A DNA stretch of 64,000 nt, from the NCBI GenBank assembly GCA_946894095.1, contig OX335659.1, forward strand, positions 1,123,501 through 1,187,500, written 5' to 3'. The translations under genes and the position numbers were made by a program. Origin of the DNA: Incurvaria masculella (lineage: Eukaryota; Arthropoda; Insecta; Lepidoptera; Incurvariidae). Every line of letters starts with the position of its first letter. The first letter of the stretch is position 1. A model generated the notes under the pieces. It saw nothing but the letters and a program-made list of their open reading frames with translations, had not been told where the DNA came from and ran no database searches. Below are positions 20,340 to 32,102 of this stretch, piece after piece.

Positions 20340-20650
20340 CACGGACTATCGCTGAGCTATCGCGCATGTTCAAATTCCGTTTGAAGACTCACAGGATATT
20401 GTAGGTTTGAGGAAAGACACACGCCGGCGGGTAGTTCCATATCTTGGGGATGCGGCAGATAAATTCGTTTGGTGGGGAGAGACGGGGAGGAATAAGGGAT
20501 GCCATGCAACGTCCATGGTGGCATGTACTTGTGGACTGGACTGAGCAACTCCCCACACCATCTGGGGTTCAGGAACTTTAGGCCAACAGTGAGTTGTGGT
20601 TTACCAACGAGATGGACCACTCGTCGCTGAATTGAGTCCGACGAATCCAA
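20340..20650 (-). pseudogene. Non-LTR (family J) ORF2 C-terminal remnant
   Basis: The minus-strand translation contains DSIQRRVVHLVGKPQLT, matching the conserved stretch after the RT domain of Jockey-like LINEs (LDSIQRRAVRIVG...LT pattern). The frame runs on to a stop at 20357 but the later residues have drifted. Only the tail of the protein is present, so it is a dead 5'-truncated insertion. Confidence 0.6.
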
Positions 20651-22394
20651 CAGGTATTCGAAAATACCTTCTCATATGTGGCTACAGTATTATTGTTTAT
20701 TTACAGCTCGAAATGACGATAGACCATTTGAACTTGGTTAGAACTGGTATTTCTGAGAAAAAAAAGCATGACAAGGCAGACGGACACGGGTAAGACCACA
20801 AACACACTCGTATGCATTGGATCCGAACAAAATTTAAAACTTAATTTATTGGATTTTGGAAAGTCTACTCTTAATTTTAAAAAATCATTAAACAAAATCC
20901 TTGACGTAATGTACCTATACTCGATGCATGCTTCAATAGGAACAGGACCACCTTATACCTAAACATTTTCGACGAATTTTTGCGATTGAAACGAGATCGC
21001 CAGAGACTGACGTCGCTTTTAGAGCAGCTCAGAATAAATCTTTCGAAATGTGACCAAACCGCAAAACGCGTGAAACCGATTTTTAAATTATTTCGTTAAA
21101 TAAATTTCAAAAAGTTAATCCTAAGCTCAACTAAATTGGTAAATAACGCGACACTCTTTAAAATTATATTAAAATTAAGTTACTGTCAAATTACGAAAAA
21201 TAATACATTTGAGACCTGATTTCAGCATAAAAAATGCAAAAAATACTATTTTCTAAAACATTTCTTTAACTTTATTGGTAGAGCGTTAGCTGAAATTATA
21301 CATGTTTTTTTCATGTTTTTATTTCATAAGGTTCAGGAACTTAACGCAAACATACCATGCGCATGGGGTAAGTTACAATAATATTAATAAAATAGAATTA
21401 AACCTAAAATTGTCAACAGTCTTAATAAGTAATCCGAAGACGACTCCAGTACATGCCCTATGCGGCGCGGATGACACGACATTATGTCAGGTTTCCGTGA
21501 GCGCGGTTGTACGTTGATCGATGTTGTAATAATACACTTCAAATTACACCATGTCCACGCATCCCTAACAAATGATGTTGCGTGAAAAATGCTGAGTAAA
21601 TGTTCTACTTGACTGGCAGGTATTGATCGTTGCGTACTCGTCAGGCTATCGGAGCTAGCTAAATTGTAAGTGGGCTCATTTTTAAGTTTTGGTTTTCTTT
21701 TCAATTATTAATTTTAATATTTACCTATTAATTTAAAAATATATCTTATTTGATAAAAAGTCACCCATTAAAAAACACGATCGTTTTGCTCAAATCTCAC
21801 TGTAATAAATCTTGATCTTAAGGTTTATTTCTATTTTTAGGTTATACAAAGCAAACAATTTGGTAATAATAGCGTCTTGATTCGAATATAATCGAGAAAT
21901 TCGTTGGCTAACGTAATTGTGTGGATATCTCGGTGGACATGTAAAAATAATATAATAAAAAAAATAAAAATCCATAGGTCGCAGGTTTGTATCTTGCTAC
22001 ACACGAATATCCAGACCATTTTTTAAAAATTATTTTCAACATTCTGATCACGACAACACAATGCAGATGTAGTTGCTTAACATCAAACACAAATATCATA
22101 CATCAAAATATCAGCAATCTTGTACAGCAACCATAAAAAAAAATGATTTGAAACATGTGATAAAAACTCAGAGAATTTTCTCTGTGGCTTCTTCATCGTT
22201 TAGTAAAATAATTGTTATTGACGAAAGCGTCCTATTGATTACACATTTCATGGCTTATATCTTGACTTTTTTCCTCCGCCATATTGATGCTTTAAAGGAC
22301 AAAGCATGAGCATCTATCTGGCGGTAGCTTGGTATTAGGTTTGAAGCACAATTTAACATATCAATATAAGGTTATCGGACTTATAGAAAAGCAT
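20651..22394. other. AT-rich intergenic DNA
   Basis: No open frame here has a recognisable motif, and no repeat shared with the rest of the window was seen in 1.7 kb. Confidence 0.45.
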
Positions 22395-22585
22395 ATCAGC
22401 CGAGTTATTTCCCCCATAGTAAAACCTGGGATCCTTCAAACATGGTGTGAAGAAGCGCCTGGCCGGCCGGCATGGTCTTCGCAGCCCCCTTAATAGTTCG
22501 AAAGGTCATGGGCGTCTCGTCGGGTATCTTAAGAGGTCCTGGCGTACGCCATATGCCGCGCTTTACTTAAAAAAATAATATAAAA
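22395..22585 (+). repeat. Family J LINE 3' end
   Basis: AACCTGGGATCCTTCAAACA, GGTGTGAAGAAGCGCCTGGC, CGGCCGGCATGG, CATGGGCGTC, CCTGGCGTACGCCATATGCC and an A-rich end recur at 33380, 36480, 49910 and 60565, and inverted at 37928 and 39817. The first part encodes the last residues of ORF2 in better copies (SFKRGVKKHLAGR). This is a 5'-truncated insertion. Confidence 0.6.
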
Positions 22586-23584
22586 CGGATGTCCAAACAA
22601 CACGAAAACAGAAAAATCCGTTTCAGCCATATGGTTACAAGAAACGTATGTATTTGGAATTGTTGGCCGTCTTTTCGCTATATTCTAGGTGCGCGGTTTC
22701 CAATACTCACTATCACTATTCCACCTGAATGGCTTATTATCACATTCAGGGTCGCCTGCATCGAAGTGTTCGAAGAATGATAAGAGAGCCCGCTGAAGTT
22801 ACCAAACACTTGCGATAAATTCAAAGCTCCGCCGAAAGAAGCAGTTTCTGACAGGTTCGCTCAACTTAGTTCCGTGTTGCCGGGACCCCTATGGCGAGAA
22901 TAAGTTGCCTTCCCCGACTGAGCTCGGAGTTCGGACACGCACCTTTATACGTATCTCTCCGAAAGTTCAGAAGTTAGAACACCTGGTGTACGTAATAGTG
23001 AAGACACTTACGGTAGACTGGTGTCTACAATCCAATTCGCTACACGAAGTTGGCCGTGATTTGAGGAAACTTTTGGCGATTAATTTGCGGTAAAGCAGCG
23101 GCCGGGGAACCGGAAAAATGATTGTGAGACAATTTTTCTTTGTAATTTTTTTTTTAATATAAAATATGAGATGAGATCTAAATATTTATGAGTTGGGCAT
23201 CAAAGTACATGCCAGATACACAAAAGATTTAACGCCCTTCTTAAAAACCCAAGGTTTTACTCTGAAATATAAAGCCGGTAGTCACATTCATGTTCGCATG
23301 CTGCGTGGGCCAAAAAAAATTGGGCCTACTGAATTTCTTCCCATGTAGCAACTGCATTGAACTCATTTGAACAGTTACTTTCAACGACTGTTTTATTCTT
23401 GACAATTTAATTTATGCCTTATTATTTGATCTAATTTTAATTTTTGTAACAAATATCCTGACAATTCTATTGATGCTATGAATGAATTATTTTTTATTGT
23501 ATTTTAATGATTACTACATTTTCTTTAATTTTCTATTATTATTACTGATTTTGTAAAATTTAAGTTCAGTTATAGTTTAAGGAA
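22586..23584. other. Intergenic DNA, no gene recognised
   Basis: Short open frames only. The AT-rich end (about 23395-23580) resembles an untranslated LINE tail in composition, but no second copy confirms it. Confidence 0.4.
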
Positions 23585-23712
23585 TGTGACATGTGTGTAT
23601 GTATAATCGACCGTGAAGCAAGGACACATTAACTAAAGAAAGATCCCTGTAAAAAGAACGACTTTACGAATATACTGTAAAGCTGGACCCGAACCAGCAA
23701 AACATACCATTT
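23585..23712 (+). repeat. Repeat G, left-end fragment
   Basis: TGACATGTGTGTATGTATAA, CCGTGAAGCAAGGACACATT, GACTTTACGAATATACTG and GAACCAGCAAAACATACC match the left end of G at 18240. It stops within the core. Confidence 0.65.
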
Positions 23713-23927
23713 TCATCATAGTTATAGTTTATATAAAAATCTTGACTTAAGTGAGCCTCTTGCCATGATACCGACTGATAATTAATTAAATTTATATACT
23801 TGAATTTTATTAAATGTAAATGTTTGACTATACTAAGTGCTCCCTGCGTCGCAAACGAGTATAAATAAATACAAATACAAGAGCCGACTACTCACTAAGT
23901 GGTAGGTTGAACTCCGCCCGGGAGGTA

Positions 23928-25209
23928 TATTGGTTGGGGAAAAAGTTTCTTCGCATTTTTTAAGAAAATTCAAAACATTTTTTAATATGGTTTATTTACA
24001 TTTAACTAAAGTATGTAGGTACCATTTTGTTCGATAACTTTTTGCCATCTTGTAGGTAGGGACATGATCCCATTGCTATAGAAATATTGGGACTTCTGAT
24101 CAATATACCGCGACAAGTGGTTTTGGCAGTCCTCTCGTGATGTTAACCTGACACTGCCTAAAGAATTCTGAAGAGACCTAAACAGGTGGAAATCTGAAGG
24201 TGCAAGGTCAGGACTATACGGCGGATGCATTAACACCTCCCAGCCAAACTCTCTTAGTTTTTGCTGAGTGGCTAAAGATGTGTGAGGTCTAGCGTTATCA
24301 TGATGAAAAACCACACCCCTTCTGTTGATTAATTCCGGCCGCTTTCTCTCAACTTCTTGCTTTAATCTCATCAGTTGTTCGCAGTAGAGTTCAGAATCGA
24401 TGGTCCTGCCTGGTGGTAACAGCTCATAATGAATAATGCCCTTCCAATCCCACCACACACACAGCATCACCTTGTTGCGAGTTAACCCGGGTTTCGCCAC
24501 AGTCTGTGAAGCTTGACCGGCCTTTGACCACGACCTTTTTCGCACGTTCTTGTCGTACGTGATCCACTTTTCATCACCAGTTATCAGCTTCTTCAAAAAT
24601 GGTTCGGTTTCATTACGTCGTAATAAAGAATCACAAATGAGTACACGTACAGGTTTCTTTCAGTGAGCTCGTGAGGTACCCAAATATCGAGCTTTTTTGT
24701 GTACCCAGTTTTTTTCAAATGCGCCAAAACTGTTTTGTGGTCAATTCCTAGTTCTTCAGCTACGTCGTAACTACTGATATGCCGATCTTGCTCCACTTTT
24801 TCAAAAATGGCATCCATTTTATCCGTAATAGGGCGACCAGAGCGACGTGCATCTTTGACATCAAAATTTCCGGATTGAAAACGCTTAAACCAAATTTGTG
24901 CTACTCTCACAGACACTGCACTAGGTCCATAAACATCGCAAATTTTTTTCGCGGCTTGCGTTGCATTTTTACCTTTTTTGTAGTAAAATTTTAAAATGTA
25001 TCGAATTTCTTCATTAGATTCACTCATTTTGACAGTACGAAAAACAAATGAGAATCACACATTTTCCTAATTTGAATTTGGAATTATGTTCTTTAAAATT
25101 TAAACTTTCAATGATACCAAAATCAGCCAGATACAAATAGTATAGCCAAAGAGATTTTATTACAAGTTCATACATACTATAATGCGAAAAGACTTTTTCC
25201 CCGACCTAT
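23928..25209 (-). mobile_element. mariner-family DNA transposon, inactive
   Basis: Terminal inverted repeats of about 30 bp: TTGGTTGGGGAAAAAGTTTC on the left pairs with GACTTTTTCCCCGACCTA on the right, both continuing to a CGCATT word. Length about 1.28 kb, the usual mariner size. It lies at a TA-containing site in a SINE; the exact ends are uncertain by about 2 bp. The transposase gene runs on the minus strand. Confidence 0.9.
24006..25027 (-). pseudogene. mariner transposase gene broken by a frameshift
   Basis: The N-terminal frame (25027-24593) has the helix-turn-helix part (VRVAQIWFKRFQSGNFDVKD) and the WVPHEL motif. The C-terminal frame (to 24006) has the catalytic triad: TGDEKW, HHDNARPH and YSPDLAPSD, with 34 residues between the second and third Asp, which is DD34D as in mariner. 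The frame shifts near 24625-24650, just after HELTERNL; the CDS then continues in the next frame (ICDSLLRRNE) and reads on to its stop. Apart from that indel I see no internal stop, so the loss is recent or the copy is young. A normal enzyme would cut and paste the element at TA sites. Confidence 0.92.
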
Positions 25210-25301
25210 TATAATCGAATTTTATGATAGACGATTGAAGCGAGAATGAAAATTGCCCGACTTTTCCGCCCAGTCTAGTGTATTTATGCTGGGAAGATAT
25301 G

Positions 25302-25779
25302 TTAAGGCGCTAGGACTAGCCAACTACTCGCGCCATACAAATGCACTTTTTAATAAATGTAATAATATGTAGTGAAACGCTTCAGCAAATCCAAATAGAA
25401 CTCCAGACTGATAATGGATTGTTAATATTTTTTGATTCCATAATTTATTTAAATAATAATAAAAATAAAAAAGTTGATTTTTCTCATTAGAAATCTGAAA
25501 GTAATTCGATTTCTAGATATAAGCAAACACAGATTATATGCATAAATAAAAAAATCCATTTGCTTTTAGATTTCTACATTTAGTCAAAAAAGTTCGGAAA
25601 TGGACACCGTTTCCGCAATGTATTTTGTATAGGAAAAGAAAACATACTTTAACGAAAATAGGTTGATTCCTAGACAAAGAATCATATATTGTAAGAATGA
25701 CACTTATAATCGTCAGACTTAGTTAGTTAACTTGGGGTGCCTCGTCTAACTTTGCGATTTAGGTAGTACCAGGGCCTTA
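25302..25779 (-). mobile_element. MITE E, copy 1, inside a SINE
   Basis: It is flanked by TTAA on both sides. The termini are GGCGCTAGGACTAGCCAACT and, inverted, GGCCCTGGTACTAC. Internal landmarks are GGAAATGGACACCGTTTCCG and TCAGTCTGGAGTTC in reverse. TTAA target sites point to the piggyBac superfamily. No ORF of note; length about 475 bp. Confidence 0.85.
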
Positions 25780-25945
25780 ATCGGGAATGTACTGTTTGGG
25801 CTAATATCATGGCGAATATCTGCAATGTGTTGAACGAAACGTCGAAAATACATAAGTAAGCCCCATACGCCGTATATCCGTAAAATTTTGCAATATCGTG
25901 ACATTCGGTCTGTTTGTGATTAGCCATCCGTGTCCAATCATATCA

Positions 25946-26640
25946 CTACTCACTACATAGTATAAAACAAAGTCGATTTCTCTGTCATGTCTTAAAAAAA
26001 ATATTTTTTTTCCGCTTACATTGCAAACGCAGGCTGAACCCTACGAGATTTATCAAAATAATATACTAAGTATTGTACACATTAAAAAGGTCTACAGAAA
26101 ACTCCGCCATGGTATATGTCTATCTCTTATGGATATCCCACAATAAAAATTTTTTGTCATTTACTTTTTACGACAAATTATGGCTAATTTTCAAGGCGAT
26201 TTTAACCAATACAGCATTAATTCTTATACAATTAAATACCTTAAATACACTGTTGATTTAATATAGAATATGGCCCTTTACAGCATATGATTTAAATGAA
26301 TATTTTCGAAGATATTACAGATTTAAAACTTGCGGGACGTAGCGTTTGCGGCGGTACCGGCCGGCCGGGGCGGCGGGAGCGTGCCTATAAATAATGCGTC
26401 GGAGGCCGCGGTTCTCCCTATAGCATTTTGAATTTAGCAGTGATCGGACGCGTTTATTATCGAAGCGTTCAAATATCTAATAATCATCTAATAATAATAT
26501 CGAAGTCAATATTTCAAATATTTCAATGTAGGAACTCTACGTAAAAAAGGGTTTATTTGTGCATCATTGTGTCAAAATAATATTTTTTTAAATGATATTA
26601 TGCCCGTGCAAAGCCGGGACGGGCTGCTAGTATTATTATA
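25946..26640. other. Intergenic DNA with a GC-rich patch and TATA-like word
   Basis: About 26335-26410 is GC-rich and includes CCTATAAATAATGCG at 26384-26398, a TATA-like word, but no initiator sits at the expected distance. About 26590-26635 has GCCCGTGCAAAGCCGGGACG and GCTAGTATTATTATAATGCG, a common moth repeat end. No gene is recognised. Confidence 0.35.
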
Positions 26641-27299
26641 ATGCGTGTCTCAGCAAGAACTTGAATTTCGAATCGCGCGCCATTTTCGACTGTCAATTGT
26701 TGAGTCAGCCATGTTTGGTGTTTGTTTAACACAACACATACATGTACGACAATCGTGTGTTACAGCTTGGGGATTTTTTACTGTTACGATTCGCAAGTTA
26801 CGTGATCATTTCGGCGCGCTACAAAACTTCCAAGGAATTAATATACTTACTAGTCGTAGAATGCGACGAAAAAAAAAAAAGCTGAGAAGCAATACTTCGG
26901 AGATATCGCATAAAACATATTAAGAAATATCAGCTAAGATGTGGGCGCTCAAAGGCAGAAATTCATTAATATCCAAAACAAGCTCGCATATAATATCGCG
27001 AAAAAGCCCCAGGAGATGCCATACAAAACATTTAACCTTTGAGGAAAATGAAAAGAGGCTAAGCGCTCTAAGAGGCCGACATCCGACGTTGGGCGTTCGG
27101 CCTCCATCCGCGCTCTTCTTGCGTCGGATAATCTGATAATAACCCGCTCCTAATCCGCTATACGTCTCTCCAGCCCGTTCTCTGACGGGGTCGGACTCGG
27201 CTGGGCCGACCTTACACAGGGCCTTTGATCCGATCCGGCTGATGCCTTCAATGCTCGGATGAAAACTGAAATAAAAGTAGATATGAATTTGTATTGAGC
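26641..27299. other. Intergenic DNA, no gene recognised
   Basis: The plus-strand frames 26645-26923 and 26939-27136 have no known motif. GC content rises from about 27060 to 27250 without a shared repeat. Confidence 0.35.
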
Positions 27300-27540
27300 A
27301 GCGCGTAGGTTAGTGGCGCGGGGACTTGCCTAGCGCACCAGGAGTCTGGGTTCAAGTCCTCGCCCCGTGCGACACTTTCGTTCTCTTCCTGGGTTGGATA
27401 AGTGCATTTCGTCACGAATGCGAGCTGCGAAATCCACGCGAAACTATAGGTCCCTTTCTCCTACTACGTAGTAGGGTTTAAGCCCGCCCGGGTTGGTACC
27501 ATCGCATTGGATGAAAACTTGGATAAATGAAAATGTGACC
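27300..27540 (+). mobile_element. SINE-A, 3'-truncated copy
   Basis: The head keeps the A box (TAGGTTAGTGGCG) and B box (GGTTCAAGTCC), then the body through TAAGTGCATTTCGTCACGAA and GGTACCATCGCATTGGATGA. It breaks off before the conserved tail. Confidence 0.75.
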
Positions 27541-27637
27541 TGAGTTAAAAATTAATCTAGCATGCTAGGGAAATAACTTATTTTTATTTTTTTATTATAA
27601 TTGGGCATATATCATTCCCGCCGCGGTTTGTGGAATA

Positions 27638-27897
27638 ACGACGATAAGGTTTTCGGTCATCTAGGTTAAGCATCATTGGGTGCGGTCGGGTCCTCGATGG
27701 GTGACCGTTGAACCGTTAACCATCTATTTCCTTACTCACTAATTCAGCCATGATATCAAAGCATCGAATGAAGGATGGCCGGTGCGGCAATGGAAATTGT
27801 GCGTGTTTTCCATCCATTTCAATGTAGCCGTTTAATATAAAGCAGGTACTGGCATGACACTATTATTACAGTCGTGCTATTAGCCACGTACGTCAAT
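27638..27897 (+). mobile_element. SINE-5S, decayed copy
   Basis: The 5S-type words survive in altered form (TAGGTTAAGCATCATTGGG and CGATGGGTGACCGTTGAACC). The body follows with GGCCGGTGCGGCAATGGAAA, TTTCAATGTAGCCG and TATTAGCCACGTACGTC. It has more substitutions than the other 5S-headed copies and is therefore probably older. Confidence 0.65.
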
Positions 27898-28824
27898 TTC
27901 CATATCAACTAACTTTCCACCGAATGAAAGGAAATTTAATTTGTAAATTTTAAAAATCAAGACTAGATATGTATATATGCAACAAATAAAATTAAAATAA
28001 TAATTATTTATGTTTATAGCAAAATCTGCTAATATTATTATTATTACAATTTAAAATCAAAAGTATAATGTTCTTTTTCATGTTCCGTGCTAACAACGAC
28101 TCTAGTGAACCCACCATCTTAAATAGTTCATCACGTGAATTACGTAAGTACTACTAAATAGACATCCCGAAAATAAACATTTTATTATAATCGATTATCG
28201 TATCATAATATTTTATAATACATTTGATTTAATTCATAATAGTTATGTACATACCAAATTAATTTTGTTTAGCGCTGTCATTAAAAAAAATGTATATATT
28301 TAAAGAGTAAAAACATTTCTACTTAACCCGTCCTCTACCATTTGGGTGATATCGACCGAGAAAGCTTTGGGATAATCGCCTTATTGCAAAGGCGAAAGAA
28401 GGTAGTAATAGCCTGTCGGAAAAATACCTTAGGGTCAAAGTAAAAATAGTACAAGATAACATACAAACCTTGGGACCGGATTATAGAAAATACAAATAAA
28501 AAAAAACCTTTTGCACGGACTAAAGCTTAACTTTAAACCGATTATTATAGAACAGAGTTTTGTATTTATGTAGGTGTCGGTGAAACGAGGTCCAATCTAT
28601 TTTCTGTGAATAATCTGGGAATGTGTGTTACGTGGATGAAGACTCAGTTTAAGACCACTTAAAATTAAACTGATGGCTGTCTAGAAATAATAACTGAACC
28701 TTTCTTACAAATATTGACGAGCGAAAGCATCAACCCTAAATTATGAAGCCAAAAGATCGTTTTTTTATGAATTTGAACTAAAGGCCATACTCAAAGTCAT
28801 TCTTTGTTAGATTTAAAATGTACA
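27898..28824. other. AT-rich intergenic DNA
   Basis: Nothing coding or repeated was recognised. Confidence 0.45.
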
Positions 28825-29374
28825 TTAAGGTGGCCCAACCCGGCGGGCCTAACTCATTCGCGGGCACGGTACAAAACCTTGCTGTTGCGCTCTAGGACCT
28901 TCTCTGTTTCAAAGAATAAGACAGACTCCGTGATGAGGAAGATGCAACATGTCCACAAAAAAGACAATGTGCATAGTGTATGATTTGGTAAGATTTACGA
29001 AAATTTTAATTGAAAAACGACTTATAGCTAAAAGTAAACCACGACCGCTGTAGTCAAAAATTTAACAAAAACCAAATAGATTATAAATCTTGATTAAATA
29101 AGCTATGTCTGATGACTAATCTTTTTAAGATGTGCTTACTTTATCATTGCGTAATCCACCTCCTAAGTTATTGTATAAAACGCGCGAAAAATGCGAACTT
29201 TCGGACCTTATAACTTAGAAACCAAACACAATTTTACAATGCCAATGGTCATCAGACATCTAGTTCGATCAAATAAAGCTATTTTGAGCAACATTTTGGA
29301 TCTCTGACAAGAAATATGGGCGTGATCTTCTTTCCCCTTTTGTATGGGGAGATGAGCGGGATGGGCCACCTTAA
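28825..29374 (+). mobile_element. MITE C, complete copy
   Basis: It begins TTAAGGTGGCCCAACC and ends GGATGGGCCACCTTAA. If TTAA is the target duplication, the terminal inverted repeat is GGTGGCCCA. Inner landmarks are CATTCGCGGGCACGGTACAA, TGATGAGGAAGATGCAAC, CACGACCGCTGTAGTC and TGACAAGAAATATGGGCG. It is about 550 bp with no ORF and is very similar to 59709-60258. Confidence 0.85.
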
Positions 29375-29439
29375 ATGCTTATTTTACATTTCGTGAATAA
29401 GAAGATAGCCAGTTCAACAAAGCCGGGCATAGTTTTGCG

Positions 29440-30080
29440 TTAAGGCCCTGGTACTAGCCAAATCGCAAAGTTAGACGAGGCACCCCAAGTTAACTAACTA
29501 AGCCCCGGTTGCACGAAGAGACGGCCGAGTTAATCAATGTTCAAACACGTCACTTTTAGTGATCCGCATAGAGTTCCTTCCATACTGTCCACACAAAGTG
29601 ACGTGTTTGATCATACTTTGACGTTGATTTTGATTTTTTGTCCTTTCGTGCACTCGGCCCTAAGTCTGACGATTATAAGTGTCATTCTTACAATATATGA
29701 TTCCTTGTCTAGGAATCGACCTATTTTCGTTAATGTATGTTTCCTTTTTCTATGCAAAATACATTGTGGAAACGGTGTCCATTTCCGAACTTTTTTGACT
29801 AAATGTAGAAATCTAAAAGCAAATGGATTTTTTTGTTTATGCATATATGCTGTTTTTGCTTATATCTATAAATCGAATTACTTTCAGATTTCTAATGAGA
29901 AAAATCAACTTTTTTATTTTTATTATTATTTAAATAAATGATGGAATAAAATAATCTTAACAATCCATTATCAGTCTGGAGTTCTATTTGGATTTGCTGA
30001 AGCGTTTCACTACATATTATTACATTTGTTAAAAATTGCATTTGTATGGCGCGAGTAGTTGGCTAGTCCTAGCGCCTTAA
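29440..30080 (+). mobile_element. MITE E, copy 2, carrying a nested insertion
   Basis: TTAA at both ends; left GGCCCTGGTACTAGCC and right GGCTAGTCCTAGCGCC. The body matches the copy at 32900-33379 except for an additional 160 bp near the left end. An open frame of 134 codons spans the insertion and E body and has no protein-like features, so it is chance. Confidence 0.85.
29502..29660 (+). mobile_element. Small TAA-flanked MITE inside MITE E (PIF/Harbinger-like)
   Basis: The 159-bp insert is bounded by TAA (29499-29501 and 29661-29663). Its ends AGCCCCGGTTGCACGAA and, inverted, AGGGCCGAGTGCACGAA match imperfectly. An inner inverted pair reads TCAAACACGTCACTTT / AAAGTGACGTGTTTGA. Copies of E at 32900, 25302 and 51395 lack it, which is clean empty-site evidence. 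A 3-bp TAA duplication suggests PIF/Harbinger; that is inference. Confidence 0.8.
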
Positions 30081-32102
30081 AACCACTAGCCGGAGTTTCT
30101 TAACCCATGAAAGGAGTATTTTCAAGATAATGGCCTTTGTCATTGTTTTCCTACGCTAATAATTGCACACAAGCACGCCATATTCTGCCATGTATATACT
30201 CTTGAATGCCTTACATTGTTCGTTACATTTTACATTTTAGGAACTCTAAAAGGGTTATTTCTAGGGTTGGTATTTAGTATTGAGTAGAGTATTATCCAAC
30301 ATACATTTTATTTGAGTTCGATTATTAATTTCAACATCACAGACCCAAAATAGTTTCAAAATTCAGTAATAGTTTATTTTTTGGCTTCACAGCACAGTAC
30401 ACAAGCATGGGATTGCTTCGAATTGTTGTTCGGTCTGTTTCTTTCTCTTCCAGTTTGATACGTGAATATACAAATACTTAGGGTGAAACGTAAATGGCGT
30501 AAGAAAAACCCACAGCCTCGCTGTCGTAAGACTATAGCAATCTTTTGATTTTATCAGCCGTATTCAGAGTGGGCGGACTAACTTTAATACGCCGGACTAA
30601 ACCGGTGTCTGTATGGTTAGTCCGGTGCTAATCTCTTACTAAGGTTTGTCAGGTTATCTCTGAATAGACAGTTAGTACAAAATCACTCTATAGGCCGAAC
30701 GGGATCGACATGACTCAACCGCCTAACTAGTAGATTAGTTTCTGCGGAACTCGTTCGAGACTCCAATCTTAAATCGAGGTTGTAAATAACTCCCGACACT
30801 CTAATCAACACTCCACCATCGGTCGACCAGCAAAACCTTTCAAAAACCCCCTTACATGCCCCATTCACGCAACAAAGCCAGCATAATCATGTTTCGCCCC
30901 GTCCCATAGCCGCCATCGCCGTTTTTCTCCGGTGTCATTTTCGCCCGAGATAAAGCGGAAAAAAGAAGCACTCCGAGGAAATATTTCGCATCCTTTATTA
31001 TTCTTCGCGAGGAGCTAAAGGATAACGCCCAGGACGATGACACAGCTAATTTGGAAAGTTGGCGAATCTTCGCTAATAATTGTGAGGCGTAAAACTCTAA
31101 CGGCTTGGATTAACTAGTATCGTAAAGCTGGGCCAGCTCTTTGGGAACATTTTGAACTTTGTTTTCAGAAGTATAAGAACCTCGATCGCGGCAAAGGCTT
31201 GTGCGATGACGAAAGGGTGCGGAAGGAAAAAAACTTCGAACGCAAGGGAATAAAGAATTAATGCGGTTAAAAGTTGAGTTATGTCTGCGGTTTAACGAGT
31301 GGCTAAAGCAGATCTTATACTTCCAAAGTTTTTATGATCCTAGTTAAGTATCGCTTAGTTTCTACTAAAATAGTTAAGCAGTTCTCCGAGAAGTTTTTCT
31401 TTCGCTTCTTAAAATTTAATATTAAGGAATATTGTGATGATGAAGAAGGTGTGTGTGATTAAACAAATAAAACTCATAGAACAGTTTCAACATAGATTAC
31501 GTATCTTAATCTGAATACATTTTAGGCCTTTAGAGTCAATTAGTTAAGCCGCAAGGAAAAGTAATGGTTAAACGTTTTTCAAGAAGGATCTGATCTTGTA
31601 TACGATGAAACAACTATGATTTTTTGGCCCCAATAAAATTTACTACGGTTAACTCAATCGAATAATTCTTAATTATTTTCCAATCTTTTTTAACAGGCAA
31701 TTCTTAAACACATCAAACTACCGGTCCAGTCCGACTTGCCTAGAGGATTATATTTGAAGAATCAACAATAACCGAAAATATGTAGATTTTAAGAGAACTC
31801 CAAAACTGCAAGCAAAAAGACAGAGAATTTCGTTCGGTTGACAATATAGAAAACTTAGTGAAACTCGCTTTCTGAGTTATACTGATCTGATATATTCTTC
31901 TTCATTGCGTTACTATTGTTGTTATCTTCATGAAAGTTATTCCATAAGGGTATGGCGCCCAATATCTTTAATTGCCATGATCAGTTCGAAAATAAAATCG
32001 TCAATGTTATGCTATCTTGACTTCTAACATTTTAGCAAAATCTTTTAGAAATTGACATGTTCTTATACTTGAAAAAATTTTTAAACATCGCATTAAACAT
32101 AG
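30081..32102. other. Two kilobases without a recognised gene or repeat
   Basis: About 30680-31060 is more GC-rich and has minus-strand open frames of about 60 codons with no known motif. The rest is AT-rich. It may be genuinely single-copy DNA, such as intron or intergenic sequence. Confidence 0.4.

Larger units (their letters stand above)
23886..25945 (+). mobile_element. SINE copy split by two later insertions
   Basis: The SINE body is readable across three pieces. 23891-23927 has CTAAGTGGTAGGTTGAACTC and CGCCCGGGAGG. 25212-25301 has GATTGAAGCGAGAATGAAAA and TTCCGCCCAGT. 25780-25945 has GGGAATGTACTGTTTGGGC, TAATATCATGGCG and finally ATTAGCCATCCGTGTCC. A mariner lies in the first gap and MITE E in the second. 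The last piece also holds about 110 bp of unrelated sequence. Intact paralogues such as 32103-32508 give the uninterrupted order. Confidence 0.75.

Noticed and set aside
29537..29941. A 134-residue plus-strand protein
   Set aside because: It runs through a MITE and a second MITE inserted into it. The part that recurs at 32982 does so only because the DNA is repeated.
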